64,000 nucleotides of DNA from Alphaproteobacteria bacterium (GTDB taxonomy: Bacteria > Pseudomonadota > Alphaproteobacteria > Micavibrionales > UBA2020), in contig JAEUKT010000003.1 in NCBI GenBank assembly GCA_016794125.1, positions 186,001 to 250,000 on the forward strand, in the 5' to 3' direction. Shown here in pieces: positions 55,526-64,000 of the stretch (positions within the stretch are counted from its first letter, which is position 1; each line of letters begins with the position of its first letter). Below the pieces are notes generated by a model. That model saw nothing but the letters and a program-made list of their open reading frames with translations, had not been told where the DNA came from and made no database searches. A program made the position numbers and the translations under genes.

Positions 55526-56110
55526 ATGGCAGAGCAGACCCCGCTATCAGGTGAAGAATTACGGGACGCTTTTGAAGCGGCCAAAACATCCAATCGCAAG
55601 ACAAAAGAAATAAACGGCACAGCCAGTATCCTGCAACAGTTGAGCGATACTGTTCGTCAATTGCAGGAAATCGGCATCGATATCACCGTAAAAGTTATGC
55701 CGGATGGGCATTCAAACGCCTATGACATGATGTATGTTACCAGCAAGCCCAAAAGCAGCTCGGGCAGTATTCAAGCCTATGGTTACATCCATATCGGCAC
55801 GGCGCAGCGGCTTTTTGCAATTGCTGACCAGATCGGCGGCGAAAAAGTCAGCCGTCTGTATCTTTCTAAATTTAATGTTACTGTTGAGGGTGGTCGCAGC
55901 AGTACGGATAACGGCGCGAGTAAAACAACCACCGCAATCCCAGGCGAAGCATTCGATTTTGAAAAAGACGCAGAAGCTCTGAAAAAGCTGCAAACCAAAC
56001 TTGTGAATATCGCTGCAGAATATGCCACGGTCATGGAACAGGACAAATCAGGCGTATTTAACGCGCCTGCATCGGCGTACACCAAGCCTGCAGGCCGGCT
56101 GAAAGTTTAA
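55526..56110 (+). CDS. Unknown protein, second of a two-gene unit
   Basis: A 194-residue soluble protein, unrecognised. Its outline parallels its neighbour: an N-terminal charged part, a helix with a GID turn (ILQQLSDTVRQLQEIGIDITV), a strand-rich middle (AYGYIHIGTAQRLFAIADQ), and a C-terminal helix (ALKKLQTKLVNIAAEYATVME). The shared L-x-x-L...Q-x-x-G-x-D pattern suggests distant paralogy, but identity is low. Its TAA stop shares a TTAA with the stop of the convergent lolD gene. Confidence 0.6.
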   Translation: MAEQTPLSGEELRDAFEAAKTSNRKTKEINGTASILQQLSDTVRQLQEIGIDITVKVMPDGHSNAYDMMYVTSKPKSSSGSIQAYGYIHIGTAQRLFAIADQIGGEKVSRLYLSKFNVTVEGGRSSTDNGASKTTTAIPGEAFDFEKDAEALKKLQTKLVNIAAEYATVMEQDKSGVFNAPASAYTKPAGRLKV

Positions 56111-56775
56111 ACTTTTCCGTCTTTCAATTCCAGCACACGGTGCATGCGGGCGGCCAGTTCGTGGTTGTGAGTCACGATCATCGCGCCGATCTGCAAATCC
56201 TCGATCGTCTGCATCATCATCTGGAACACGCCTTCGGCCGTTTTGGGGTCGAGGTTGCCGGTCGGTTCATCCGCCAGCAGCAAGGCAGGCTTGTTCACTA
56301 GGCCGCGGGCAATCGCCACGCGCTGTTGTTCACCGCCCGACAATTGCGACGGGAAATGGTCGGCGCGTTTTTCCAGCCCTACTTTCTTCAGCAGGTCCAT
56401 CGCGCGGTCTTTTGCCTCTTTCGGCGATTTTTCGGCGATGTATTGCGGCAGCAGCAGGTTTTCAAGCGCCGTGAAATCGGACAGCAGATGGTGGGACTGA
56501 TAGACAAACCCGATCTGCGTACGGCGCAGGCCCGTGCGGTATTCATCCGCCGTGCTTTCCACCTTGATGCCGTTGATGATGACATCGCCGCTGGTGGGGT
56601 TTTCCAGCAATCCCGCAATTTGCAGCAGCGTCGTCTTGCCCGACCCGCTGGGCCCCAGCAGAGCCACGACTTCGCCGCGCGAAATGCTCAGATCGACACC
56701 GTTCAGGATATGCAGGTGATGCCCGCCCTGTTCGAAACTACGCCTGACGTTTTTAAGCTCCAGAACTTTATTCAC
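56107..56775 (-). CDS. lolD: Lipoprotein-releasing ABC transporter ATPase
   Basis: A 222-residue ATPase of the LolCDE type. Walker A GPSGSGKTT, the Q-loop in GFVYQSHHLLSDFTALEN (a LolD/MacB-family hallmark), signature LSGGEQQR and Walker B ALLLADEPTGNLD are all present. With the permease encoded just upstream it extracts lipoproteins from the inner membrane for the LolA carrier. Its start overlaps the permease stop by 8 bases. Confidence 0.95.
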   Translation of the reverse strand: MNKVLELKNVRRSFEQGGHHLHILNGVDLSISRGEVVALLGPSGSGKTTLLQIAGLLENPTSGDVIINGIKVESTADEYRTGLRRTQIGFVYQSHHLLSDFTALENLLLPQYIAEKSPKEAKDRAMDLLKKVGLEKRADHFPSQLSGGEQQRVAIARGLVNKPALLLADEPTGNLDPKTAEGVFQMMMQTIEDLQIGAMIVTHNHELAARMHRVLELKDGKV

Positions 56776-58051
56776 GGCGCAACGCCTCCACCGGATCTAG
56801 CTTGGCGGCTTTCCATGCGGGGTAGATTGTGGCGGCGAAGGAAATTAGCAGCGCCATGCCGACAACAACGGCGACTTCCTGCCCGTCCATCTTGGCCGGC
56901 AGTTTTGACAGGAAATACACTTCGCCCGGAAACAGCTTGGTGCCCAGCATCTTTTCGATGGCGTGGCGGATCGCCTCGATATTGGCGCAGAATACTGTGC
57001 CCAGCAATGCGCCCGCCAGCGTGCCTGTCACACCGATCAGCGACCCTGTATAAAGGAAAATCCGAACGATCATGCCGCGCGTCGCGCCCATCGTGCGCAG
57101 GATTGCGATATCACGCCCCTTGTCCTTCACCAGCATAATCAGGCTGGAAATAATGTTAAAGGCCGCGACGATAATGATCAGCGTCAAGATAAGGAACATG
57201 ACGTTTCGCTCCACATCAAGCGCGCTGGCAAGGCTTGCATTATTGGCCTGCCAGTTAGAGGTGCCGTAACGCCCCTGCAGCTGTTCTTCAATCTTTTTCT
57301 GCACGGCATCGATTTCGCGCGCATCGCCGGTCATGACCTCGATGCTGCTGACCCCCTCGCCCATTTCAAAGAAGGCTTGCGCATACGGCATAGGCAGAAA
57401 AACGAAGCTGTTATTGTATTCAAACATACCGACATCGAAAATCGATCCGACCGTAAAGGTACGCGTACGCGGCATGCAACCGAACGGTGTCGATTTGCAG
57501 GTTGGTGCGATAAGAGAAAACTTGCTCCCGATATCAAGGCCAAGGCGGGTCGCCATACTGATGCCGATGGACGCATTTTCATCGCCGAAATACCCCGTTG
57601 CCGCAGCCTTCTGAACGATGCCCTTGGCATCGCCTTTGCCGTTCTTGTCGGTCTTTTCCGAGAAAATGGGCTTGTTATAAAAATCATCAGGCCGCAAACC
57701 GCGCACGACGACACCGGATGCCCCGCCGGAGGTTTTCATCAGGGCCTGACCCTCAACCGTCGGTGTCGCGCTGACGACACCTGGAACAGCCTTTAACTGG
57801 CCGACCAGTTCTTCATACGGATACATCGCGCCGTTATAGCCATAGACGTTGATATGCCCGTTCAGTCCGAGGATCTTGCCGATCAACTCATCACGAAAGC
57901 CGTTCATGACCGACATAACGATAATCAGCGTCGCCACGCCCAGCATGATGCCAAGGAACGAAAAGGCTGCAATGACGGAAATGAACCCTTCTTTCCGCCG
58001 CGAGCGCAGATAGCGCCCCGCCACCATCTTTTCAAAAGAAAAAGACATCAA
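56768..58051 (-). CDS. lolC: Lipoprotein-releasing ABC transporter permease (LolC/E family)
   Basis: A 427-residue permease with four membrane segments: one near residue 30 (FISVIAAFSFLGIMLGVATLIIVMSVMNGF), a large periplasmic domain (residues ~50-270), and three C-terminal segments (VMFLILTLIIIVAAFNIISSLIML and following). The N-terminal RYLRSRRKEGFISVIA motif is a LolC/E hallmark. Only one LolC/E-type gene is present, as is usual in Alphaproteobacteria, so it probably forms a homodimer with two LolD. Start and proS stop overlap (ATGA). Confidence 0.94.
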   Translation of the reverse strand: MMSFSFEKMVAGRYLRSRRKEGFISVIAAFSFLGIMLGVATLIIVMSVMNGFRDELIGKILGLNGHINVYGYNGAMYPYEELVGQLKAVPGVVSATPTVEGQALMKTSGGASGVVVRGLRPDDFYNKPIFSEKTDKNGKGDAKGIVQKAAATGYFGDENASIGISMATRLGLDIGSKFSLIAPTCKSTPFGCMPRTRTFTVGSIFDVGMFEYNNSFVFLPMPYAQAFFEMGEGVSSIEVMTGDAREIDAVQKKIEEQLQGRYGTSNWQANNASLASALDVERNVMFLILTLIIIVAAFNIISSLIMLVKDKGRDIAILRTMGATRGMIVRIFLYTGSLIGVTGTLAGALLGTVFCANIEAIRHAIEKMLGTKLFPGEVYFLSKLPAKMDGQEVAVVVGMALLISFAATIYPAWKAAKLDPVEALRRE

Positions 58052-59526
58052 TACGCTTTCGACACGATAACTTTCTTGCCGTCATCGGCAAAAGGCAGGC
58101 AGCGCGTCGTCACGGCGAATTCGCCCTTGATCGCGGCGAACTCGGCGGAGTTCTGGATCAGGTTGTAATCCAGCTTCAACCCGCCCGTCTGTTCGGCGGC
58201 GAAGAAGTCGCGGACTTCCTTCAGCGTCTTTACGTCCTTGACCATGCCGCTCATGCGCGCACGCGCTTTTTCCAGCATGTCTTTCTGCATGGCATCCAGA
58301 GCTTCGGCGATTTTCGCGGCGACTTCGTTCACGCCGATCTTCACCTTGCCGTCTTTGCCAAGGTCGCGGCGCGTCAAAGTCAGCTGGCCTTCCGCAATCT
58401 CGCGAGCACCGATTTCAAGGCGCACGGGAACGCCGCGCTTGATCGCCGCCCACATTTTATCGGAGCTGCGTGCTTCGGACTTATCGACCTGCACGGTGAT
58501 ATCTTTCGCACGCAGTTCTTTTTGCACCTTGTCACAGAATTCGAGGATGCCGGCTTTATCGGCATCGTTGTTGATAAAGGGCAGGATCACGACCTGATGC
58601 GGCGCGACGCGCGGTGGCATAATCATGCCGTCGTCATCGCCATGCGTCATGATAAGCCCGCCGATGGTGCGGGTGGACATGCCCCATGACGTGGTCCATG
58701 CCAGTTTTTGCGTGCCGTCGCGATCGAGATATTTGATATCCGATGAACGCGCAAAGGTTTGGCCAAGGTTATGTGACGTCGCGCTTTGCAGCGCCTTGCC
58801 GTCCTGCATGAAGGCCTCGACCGTGTAGGTTTCGATGGCGCCGGGGAAACGCTCGTCTGGCGTCTTGCTGCCGGGGATGACGGGCACAGCGAGGTAATTT
58901 TCGATGAAGTCGCGATACACTTCCAGCATACGGCGCGCATCCTGATCGGCTTCCTCCGCCGAGGCGAAGGCGTTATGGCCTTCCTGCCACAGGAATTCGG
59001 ATGTGCGCAGGAAAATGCGCGGGCGCATTTCCCAACGCATGACGTTGCACCATTGGTTCAGCTTCAGCGGCAGGTCGCGATAGGACTGCACCCAGTTATG
59101 CATGGACTCGCCGATGATAGTCTCGGATGTCGGGCGGATGATCAGCGGTTCGGTTAGCACGGATGCCGGATCGGGGCCCAGTTCGCCCTTGTCGTTTTTC
59201 GCAAGGCGGTGATGGGTGACGATTGCACATTCCTTGGCGAAGCCGTCGATATGGTCAGCTTCTTTGGCGATATAGCTCATGGGGATCAGCAGCGGGAAGT
59301 ACGCGTTCTGCACTTCCTCCGCCTTGATCATTTTATCAAAATGACGCTGGATGTTTTCCCACACCGAAAAGCCGTAGGGCTTGATGATCATGCAGCCGCG
59401 CACCGGCGCGTTTTCGGCCATGTCGGCGGCCTTGATCACGTTCTGGTACCATTCGGGGAAATTTTCCTCGCGCGTGGGCGTGATCGCGGTCTTGGAATTT
59501 TTCAGGTTTTTTGCCGGCTCGGCCAT
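58048..59526 (-). CDS. proS: Prolyl-tRNA synthetase, archaeal/eukaryote-like type
   Basis: A 492-residue class II synthetase. Motif 2 region RDLPLKLNQWCNVMRWEMRPRIFLRTSEFLWQEGHNAF and motif 1 region follow the archaeal/eukaryotic (ProS type 3) pattern, and the chain ends in a tyrosine, a feature of that group whose C-terminal carboxylate reaches the active site. The bacterial editing insertion is absent. Most Alphaproteobacteria have a shorter (~440-residue) bacterial form. It sits in the usual proS-lolC-lolD order, so the gene may have replaced the ancestral one in place. Confidence 0.93.
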   Translation of the reverse strand: MAEPAKNLKNSKTAITPTREENFPEWYQNVIKAADMAENAPVRGCMIIKPYGFSVWENIQRHFDKMIKAEEVQNAYFPLLIPMSYIAKEADHIDGFAKECAIVTHHRLAKNDKGELGPDPASVLTEPLIIRPTSETIIGESMHNWVQSYRDLPLKLNQWCNVMRWEMRPRIFLRTSEFLWQEGHNAFASAEEADQDARRMLEVYRDFIENYLAVPVIPGSKTPDERFPGAIETYTVEAFMQDGKALQSATSHNLGQTFARSSDIKYLDRDGTQKLAWTTSWGMSTRTIGGLIMTHGDDDGMIMPPRVAPHQVVILPFINNDADKAGILEFCDKVQKELRAKDITVQVDKSEARSSDKMWAAIKRGVPVRLEIGAREIAEGQLTLTRRDLGKDGKVKIGVNEVAAKIAEALDAMQKDMLEKARARMSGMVKDVKTLKEVRDFFAAEQTGGLKLDYNLIQNSAEFAAIKGEFAVTTRCLPFADDGKKVIVSKAY

Positions 59527-59590
59527 GGGAAATCGCCTTTGTTTTATAATGCGTGAACCTGCACAAAATTACCCAAGCAGGGGCAATTAA

Positions 59591-60037
59591 TCAATGCTGA
59601 TTATGTTTATTTTCGGTCGGTTTTTCAGCCGGTTTTGCAGGTTTTTCCGTGGCGCAGAGCTTGCGCAGGCTATCGGCCGCCTTGCCGTCCAGCGGTTCGC
59701 CGTTATAGGTGAACGCGCCGTTTTCATACGCCAGCTCGCCCAGAACAGCATATGTTTCCTTGGCGGTCGGGGTTGGCAGGCCAAGATATTGCGCAAGGTC
59801 GATCGTAACCGGAATGCGCACGACATCGGGCATTTGCACGGGCGATTTGTTCAGGTCGGCCTCGACCACCGGCTTGCCCGTCACATCCACGCCGGGCTCA
59901 AAATCAACACCGGCGGGTTTCTGGTATTCGACCGCGCGGCGGCAGAAACCGTCATCCAGCGTGCTGCGCAGTTTGTGTTCCATGCAGACAGGCGTAAACA
60001 CGGTCGCAAGACCGGCAAGAACGATAAGGCTTTTCAT
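59591..60037 (-). CDS. Exported protein of unknown function
   Basis: A 148-residue protein. Residues ~1-20 look like a signal peptide (MKSLIVLAGLATVFTPVCM). The mature part contains PVQMPDVVRIPVTIDLAQYLGLP and a second half GELAYENGAFTYNGEPLDGKAADSLRKLCA; the Lys/Pro/Asn-rich tail is probably disordered. I do not recognise a family. The ATG at 60037 overlaps the DUF1467 stop by 4 bases, so it belongs to the rnj-DUF1467 unit; the open frame extends seven codons further upstream into that gene. Confidence 0.7.
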   Translation of the reverse strand: MKSLIVLAGLATVFTPVCMEHKLRSTLDDGFCRRAVEYQKPAGVDFEPGVDVTGKPVVEADLNKSPVQMPDVVRIPVTIDLAQYLGLPTPTAKETYAVLGELAYENGAFTYNGEPLDGKAADSLRKLCATEKPAKPAEKPTENKHNQH

Positions 60038-60288
60038 TGTGGCGCTCCCCTGAACCATTCGCCCCAGCGAATGATGTCCATTTCAACCAGGATATAAACG
60101 ATCAACATAATGACGGCAGACAAAACTGTATTGAGAACAAGTTTTTTCTTGAGATCGGGATTTACCGGAGCACCGGCATCGTGCCCCTTCCCGTCATCGG
60201 TATTGCGCTGTACGCCCAGCGGAAGCACGGTGAACAGCATAATCCACCAGACCAGAAGATAGATAAAAACGACTGTTACCAGCGACAT
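60034..60288 (-). CDS. DUF1467 family membrane protein
   Basis: An 84-residue protein with two membrane segments (residues ~3-24 VTVVFIYLLVWWIMLFTVLPLG and ~50-70 VLNTVLSAVIMLIVYILVE) and a short polar loop. The WWIMLFTVLPLGV motif is the hallmark of DUF1467, found almost only in Alphaproteobacteria next to rnj and proS. Its function is unknown. It starts 1 base after the rnj stop and overlaps the exported-protein gene by 4 bases. Confidence 0.88.
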   Translation of the reverse strand: MSLVTVVFIYLLVWWIMLFTVLPLGVQRNTDDGKGHDAGAPVNPDLKKKLVLNTVLSAVIMLIVYILVEMDIIRWGEWFRGAPQ

Positions 60289-60289
60289 G

Positions 60290-61969
60290 CTACACCCGTA
60301 TCAAATGAACACGCGTTTGCGGCTTGCGGTCGAAACGCTCGTTGAAAAAGCGGCGTGCGGTAACGCGGACCAGCTCGGAAACTTCGTCATCATTGGTGCG
60401 CATATGCTTCGGCATGTTTTGCAACGCTTTGGCGACTTCGGCTTCAGCCGCGGCAAGGTGCGGCGTGTCCTGATCGCTGGTTTCATCCAGAACGCCAAGC
60501 GCGGTAATGCGGGGATCGGCGACGAGGTTGCCGCGCGCATCAAGCACGACGGTTACCACAGCGCTGCCGTTGAACATCATGCGTTTGCGCGTCAGGATCG
60601 CCTCGTTATCGACCGGCACAATCCGGTTACCCTCGAGCGCCAGGATCCCGCTTTTCACCTCGCCGACAGGACGCAGACCATCTTTGGTAATCTCGATCAC
60701 ATCGCCATTGACGGGGATGAATGTTTCCGGCACGCCGCATTCACGCGCAAGATCGGCGTGTTTTTCCTGCTGCATATGTTCGCCATGCACGGGGATGACG
60801 GATTTCGGCTTGACCCAGCTGTAAAGTTGTTTCAGTTCGTCACGGTACGGATGGCCGGAGACGTGGATCGGCGCGTCGCGCTCGGTGATGACATTGACAC
60901 CGTTGATCAGGAAACGGTTCTTGATGCGGTCAACCGCGCGGTCATTGCCGGGAATGGTGCGGGAAGAAAAAATCATCACATCCCCCTCGCTCAATCGCAT
61001 GGCGGGGTGGTCGTTGTTGGAGATGCGCGCTAGCGCGGCGCGCGGCTCGCCCTGCGATCCGGTGCAGATATAAACTACATTTTCTCCGCCAACCATGTTC
61101 GCACCGTCGTCATCGAGGAACGGCGGCACATCGAGCAGATAACCGCTGTTGCGCGCCGATTCATCGACGCTCCACAGCGAACGCCCGACTAGCGATACCT
61201 TGCGGTTATTGGCCTTCGCGGCTTCGTAAATGCTTTTGATGCGGCCGACATTGGTGGCAAAACAGGTGACAGCGATTTGCGCATCGAATTCGCCGAACAG
61301 CTCGGTCAGGTTTTTCTGCACATCCAGTTCAGATCCTGAATGCCCCGGCACCATCGCGTTCGTGGAATCTCCGACCACCGCCAGCACGCCGTCTTCGCCC
61401 AGTTTTTTCAGGGCATCCGCATCCGTCAGGTCGCCCAGCACGGGATCGGGGTCGATTTTCCAGTCGCCGGTGTGCAGTACGGTGCCGATATCCTTGACCG
61501 AAATCGCTATCGACTTCGCCTCGGGTATCGAATGCGCCATGCGGATGAACTGCAGTTGGAACGGGCCAATATCAAGCTTTCCCTGCTGCGGCACTTCATG
61601 CAATTTGACCTGATGCCCCCATGTCCATTCGCTAAGCGACTGGCGCAGGCGTTCCATCGTGAATTTCGTCGCATAGAGCGGCGCATTCAGGCGCGGCCAG
61701 AGATGATCGACGGCGCCGATATGGTCTTCATGGCCATGCGTAAAGAAAATACCCAGCAGCTTGTTGCCAAGCGTGGTGGCAAAGGCCGGATCGGGCAGCA
61801 GGATATCGATGCCCGGCATCGTTTCATCGGCGAAGCCCATGCCGCAATCGATCATGATCCACTGGTCTTTGTGGCCATACAGCGTCATGTTCGCACCAAA
61901 AACACCGCAGCCGCCAAGCGGCACACAGTAGATGGCTTCCGGATCCATGTTAAAACCGAGCGATGACAT
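60290..61969 (-). CDS. rnj: Ribonuclease J
   Basis: A 559-residue metallo-beta-lactamase/beta-CASP ribonuclease for mRNA turnover and rRNA maturation, with 5'-exonuclease and possibly endonuclease activity. The zinc motif is THGHEDHIGAV near residue 75; the later HTGDWKIDPDP, beta-CASP VYICTGSQGEPRAAL and HVSGHPYRDEL motifs are intact. The C-terminal domain (ALGVLDETSDQD onward) is of the alphaproteobacterial type. It shares one base with birA (TGATG). Confidence 0.96.
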   Translation of the reverse strand: MSSLGFNMDPEAIYCVPLGGCGVFGANMTLYGHKDQWIMIDCGMGFADETMPGIDILLPDPAFATTLGNKLLGIFFTHGHEDHIGAVDHLWPRLNAPLYATKFTMERLRQSLSEWTWGHQVKLHEVPQQGKLDIGPFQLQFIRMAHSIPEAKSIAISVKDIGTVLHTGDWKIDPDPVLGDLTDADALKKLGEDGVLAVVGDSTNAMVPGHSGSELDVQKNLTELFGEFDAQIAVTCFATNVGRIKSIYEAAKANNRKVSLVGRSLWSVDESARNSGYLLDVPPFLDDDGANMVGGENVVYICTGSQGEPRAALARISNNDHPAMRLSEGDVMIFSSRTIPGNDRAVDRIKNRFLINGVNVITERDAPIHVSGHPYRDELKQLYSWVKPKSVIPVHGEHMQQEKHADLARECGVPETFIPVNGDVIEITKDGLRPVGEVKSGILALEGNRIVPVDNEAILTRKRMMFNGSAVVTVVLDARGNLVADPRITALGVLDETSDQDTPHLAAAEAEVAKALQNMPKHMRTNDDEVSELVRVTARRFFNERFDRKPQTRVHLIRV

Positions 61970-62691
61970 CAGCCTGCAAAAACCTCTCCGGAACAGACGG
62001 CGCGCATCGCGCCATCCGGCATTTCAATTTCTAGAGCACCTCCGTCGTCGATGCCGAGGAACTTGCCCGAAAATGTCTCGTTTGGCATGCGCACCTGAAT
62101 CGTCATGCCCAGATTGTGCGCGTGGTGCAGCCATTGTTCGCGGATCGGGGCAAAGCCGTTTTTGCCCCACAAATCGAATAGGTCTTTCACGCGAATGATC
62201 AATTTTTCCAGTACCTGCCCAGCTTCCGTTTCGGTACCGAAATCCCCTAAACTCGCTGCGCCGTCGGGCGCGCCTGCAACATTGACGCCAATGCCCATCA
62301 CGACCCAGTCCTCCTCCGCCTCCAGCAAAATGCCTGCGGCTTTCTTGCCGTTCAGCAACAGATCGTTCGGCCATTTCAACGCAATGATGCCCGGTTTCGC
62401 CATGAATTCTTTTACCGTGTCGGCAAGCGCAACGGCGGCAAGAAATGACAGCTGGCCGTTTTGCGCGGCGGTCGCGGCGGGACGCAACAGGATGCTAAGG
62501 TAAAGATTGCCGGGCACGGATGTCCAGCTATTGCCCTGACGCCCCTTCCCCGCGGTCTGTTCATGCGCCCAAACCGCCGTGAACGCGGGATAGCCGCTGC
62601 GTGCCAACTGTTTTGCGTGATCGTTTGTGCTGCCAACGCTCGGCAGCTCGATTAGGTTAAAGGCAGGCGGCAATTTCGGCGTATAGGTCAT
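61969..62691 (-). CDS. birA: Biotin-[acetyl-CoA-carboxylase] ligase
   Basis: A 240-residue ligase that attaches biotin to acetyl-CoA carboxylase. It is the short form without the N-terminal DNA-binding domain, so it should not repress biotin genes. Motifs: [15 protein letters not shown], the biotinyl-AMP loop [10 protein letters not shown] (usual GRGRRGRxW), [18 protein letters not shown] and the C-terminal SH3-like part. It overlaps nuoN by 4 bases. Location between nuoN and rnj is standard in Alphaproteobacteria. Confidence 0.94.
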   Translation of the reverse strand: MTYTPKLPPAFNLIELPSVGSTNDHAKQLARSGYPAFTAVWAHEQTAGKGRQGNSWTSVPGNLYLSILLRPAATAAQNGQLSFLAAVALADTVKEFMAKPGIIALKWPNDLLLNGKKAAGILLEAEEDWVVMGIGVNVAGAPDGAASLGDFGTETEAGQVLEKLIIRVKDLFDLWGKNGFAPIREQWLHHAHNLGMTIQVRMPNETFSGKFLGIDDGGALEIEMPDGAMRAVCSGEVFAG

Positions 62692-64000
62692 TTAGGCTTG
62701 AAAATCGCAATCGACTTCGCCGCCGCATCCGCCGTTGCCAGCAACGGTCCGGGCATGGCGATGAACAGCAACATCGCGGCGGTCGAAACGCCTGCCAGCA
62801 CGTTCAGGCGTACATCGACGGCGGGGTCGAGGCCTTCATCGCCTGCTTCCTCGAAATACATGACCTTGATAATACGCAGGTAATAATAAGCGGCGATGAC
62901 CGAAGCGATAACGCCGATCACGGCAAGCCAGTAAAGCCCCTGCGCAACCGCCGCCTGAAACACGAACAGCTTTCCGAAGAAACCGGCGAGCGGCGGAATA
63001 CCCGCCATCGAGAACATCATGACCGTCATCGCCAGCGCCAGCATCGGCTGGCGTTGACCAAGGCCGGAGAGGTCGGAAATTTCCTCCAGCATACGCTCGC
63101 GCTGCTTCATCATCAGGACGATCGCGAAAGTGCCGATGGTCATGACCATATAAATTGCCGAGAAGATCATGACAGATTTCACGCCTTCCGCACTGGCGGC
63201 AGCAAGACCGACGAGCGCATAGCCCATGTTGCCGATGGAACTGTAAGCCAGCAGGCGCTTGATATTCGTCTGCCCGATCGCGGCGACCGAGCCCAGCACC
63301 ATAGACGCAATCGCCAGCACGACGACAATCTGCTGCCATTCCGCAACCATGCTGCCGAACGGCCCCATGAAAACGCGGGTGAGCAGCGCGAGCGCGGCGA
63401 TTTTCGGCGCAATCGCGAAGAATGCGGTGACCGAAGTCGGCGCGCCTTCATATACGTCAGGTGTCCACATATGGAACGGCACGGCGGAGATTTTGAAGGC
63501 AAGCCCGGAAATCAGCATAACCATGCCGACGATCACGCCGAGACTGAGCGGTGCGGAAGCAGCAAGGATCGCCCCCATTTTGTCGAAATTCGTGACGCCC
63601 GTGTAACCATACAGCAGCGACGCGCCGTACAGCAGCATGCCCGATGACAGCGCTCCCAGAACAAAATATTTCAGCCCGCCTTCCGTCGACTTGACGCTGT
63701 CACGCTGGATGGCCGCCAGCACGTAAAGCGGCAAGCTCTGCATTTCAAGGCCCATGTAAAGCGAGATCAGGTCGTTCGCCGAAATCATCAGCAGCATGCC
63801 CAATGTCGCGAACAGCATCAGGATCGGGTATTCGAAACGCATAATGCGCTGGCGTTCGGCATATTTCGCCGCCATCAGAATCGACACGGCGGAGCCTGCA
63901 ATGACCAGCATCTTCATGAAACCCCCGAAGCTGTCGGCAATAAACATGCCGTTGAAGGTCGTGACGGTCTCGCCGCAATAACGGCAGATCATCGCGCCGA
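62688..64000 (-). CDS. nuoN: NADH-quinone oxidoreductase subunit N, 5' end outside window
   Basis: About 437 codons are visible; the frame stays open to base 64000, and the first ~40 residues of a normal ~480-residue NuoN are missing. It is an antiporter-like membrane subunit of respiratory complex I with about 14 helices. Recognisable parts are [48 protein letters not shown] (with the conserved histidine, tryptophan and proline) and [19 protein letters not shown]. An ATG at 63992 is internal, not the true start. birA follows with a 4-base overlap. Confidence 0.95.
   Translation of the reverse strand, partial: GAMICRYCGETVTTFNGMFIADSFGGFMKMLVIAGSAVSILMAAKYAERQRIMRFEYPILMLFATLGMLLMISANDLISLYMGLEMQSLPLYVLAAIQRDSVKSTEGGLKYFVLGALSSGMLLYGASLLYGYTGVTNFDKMGAILAASAPLSLGVIVGMVMLISGLAFKISAVPFHMWTPDVYEGAPTSVTAFFAIAPKIAALALLTRVFMGPFGSMVAEWQQIVVVLAIASMVLGSVAAIGQTNIKRLLAYSSIGNMGYALVGLAAASAEGVKSVMIFSAIYMVMTIGTFAIVLMMKQRERMLEEISDLSGLGQRQPMLALAMTVMMFSMAGIPPLAGFFGKLFVFQAAVAQGLYWLAVIGVIASVIAAYYYLRIIKVMYFEEAGDEGLDPAVDVRLNVLAGVSTAAMLLFIAMPGPLLATADAAAKSIAIFKPK

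Overview
The window is a stretch of alphaproteobacterial chromosome, moderately GC-rich and densely coded. Four things point to Alphaproteobacteria: a CcrM-type GANTC adenine methyltransferase, the gene order rpsB-tsf-pyrH-frr-uppS-cdsA-dxr-rseP-bamA-skp-lpxD-fabZ-lpxA-lpxI-lpxB, a second block nuoN-birA-rnj-DUF1467-proS-lolC-lolD-dnaE, and a cysteine-free L31. A free-living Gram-negative of the Rhodospirillales/Micavibrio kind would fit, but I cannot name the genus. I see no rRNA, tRNA, insertion sequence, prophage or CRISPR array.

Layout. 1-3666: the start of a secreted protein (minus strand), then a tightly coupled plus-strand cassette of acyl carrier protein, FkbH-like HAD enzyme, SAM methyltransferase and VOC-fold protein. 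3670-9768: pepN, a zinc-ribbon methyltransferase, rnhB, ccrM with five GANTC sites over its start, and two paralogous small membrane proteins. 9772-16387: a secreted protein of unknown function and mutY on the minus strand, then a DciA-like gene, efp, an inositol-monophosphatase-family gene, an OmpA-domain protein and a PAP2 enzyme. 16384-19456: an ABC exporter, rpmE with a palindrome over its promoter, and a small heat-shock gene with a structured leader. 19455-22523: an accessory patch holding a NUDIX protein, a 17-residue-repeat protein, a nucleoside-deoxyribosyltransferase-like protein, and a non-coding stretch ending in an unassigned terminator. 22524-31361: a DUF4442 thioesterase, valS, two tandem TPR-methyltransferases, fumC and a ribbon-helix-helix protein.

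31368-49283 is one long leftward run from rpsB to an AsmA-family gene. It links translation (S2, EF-Ts, ribosome recycling factor), UMP kinase, undecaprenyl and isoprenoid precursors, CDP-diacylglycerol, outer-membrane protein assembly, and lipid A synthesis: an envelope-growth superoperon with many 1-8 base overlaps. 49666-51069 holds two unfamiliar genes, one carrying a PRPP-loop-like motif. 51232-64000 is leftward again apart from two unknown plus-strand genes (54881-56110), and runs from a truncated nuoN through birA, RNase J, proS and lolC/lolD to dnaE.

The best candidates for undescribed biology are the ACP/FkbH/methyltransferase/VOC cassette, the tandem TPR-methyltransferase pair, the unknown pair between dnaE and lolD, the divergent PRTase-like protein, the 17-residue-repeat protein, and several RNA or DNA control elements (ccrM GANTC cluster, hsp20 leader, rpsB leader, rpmE palindrome).
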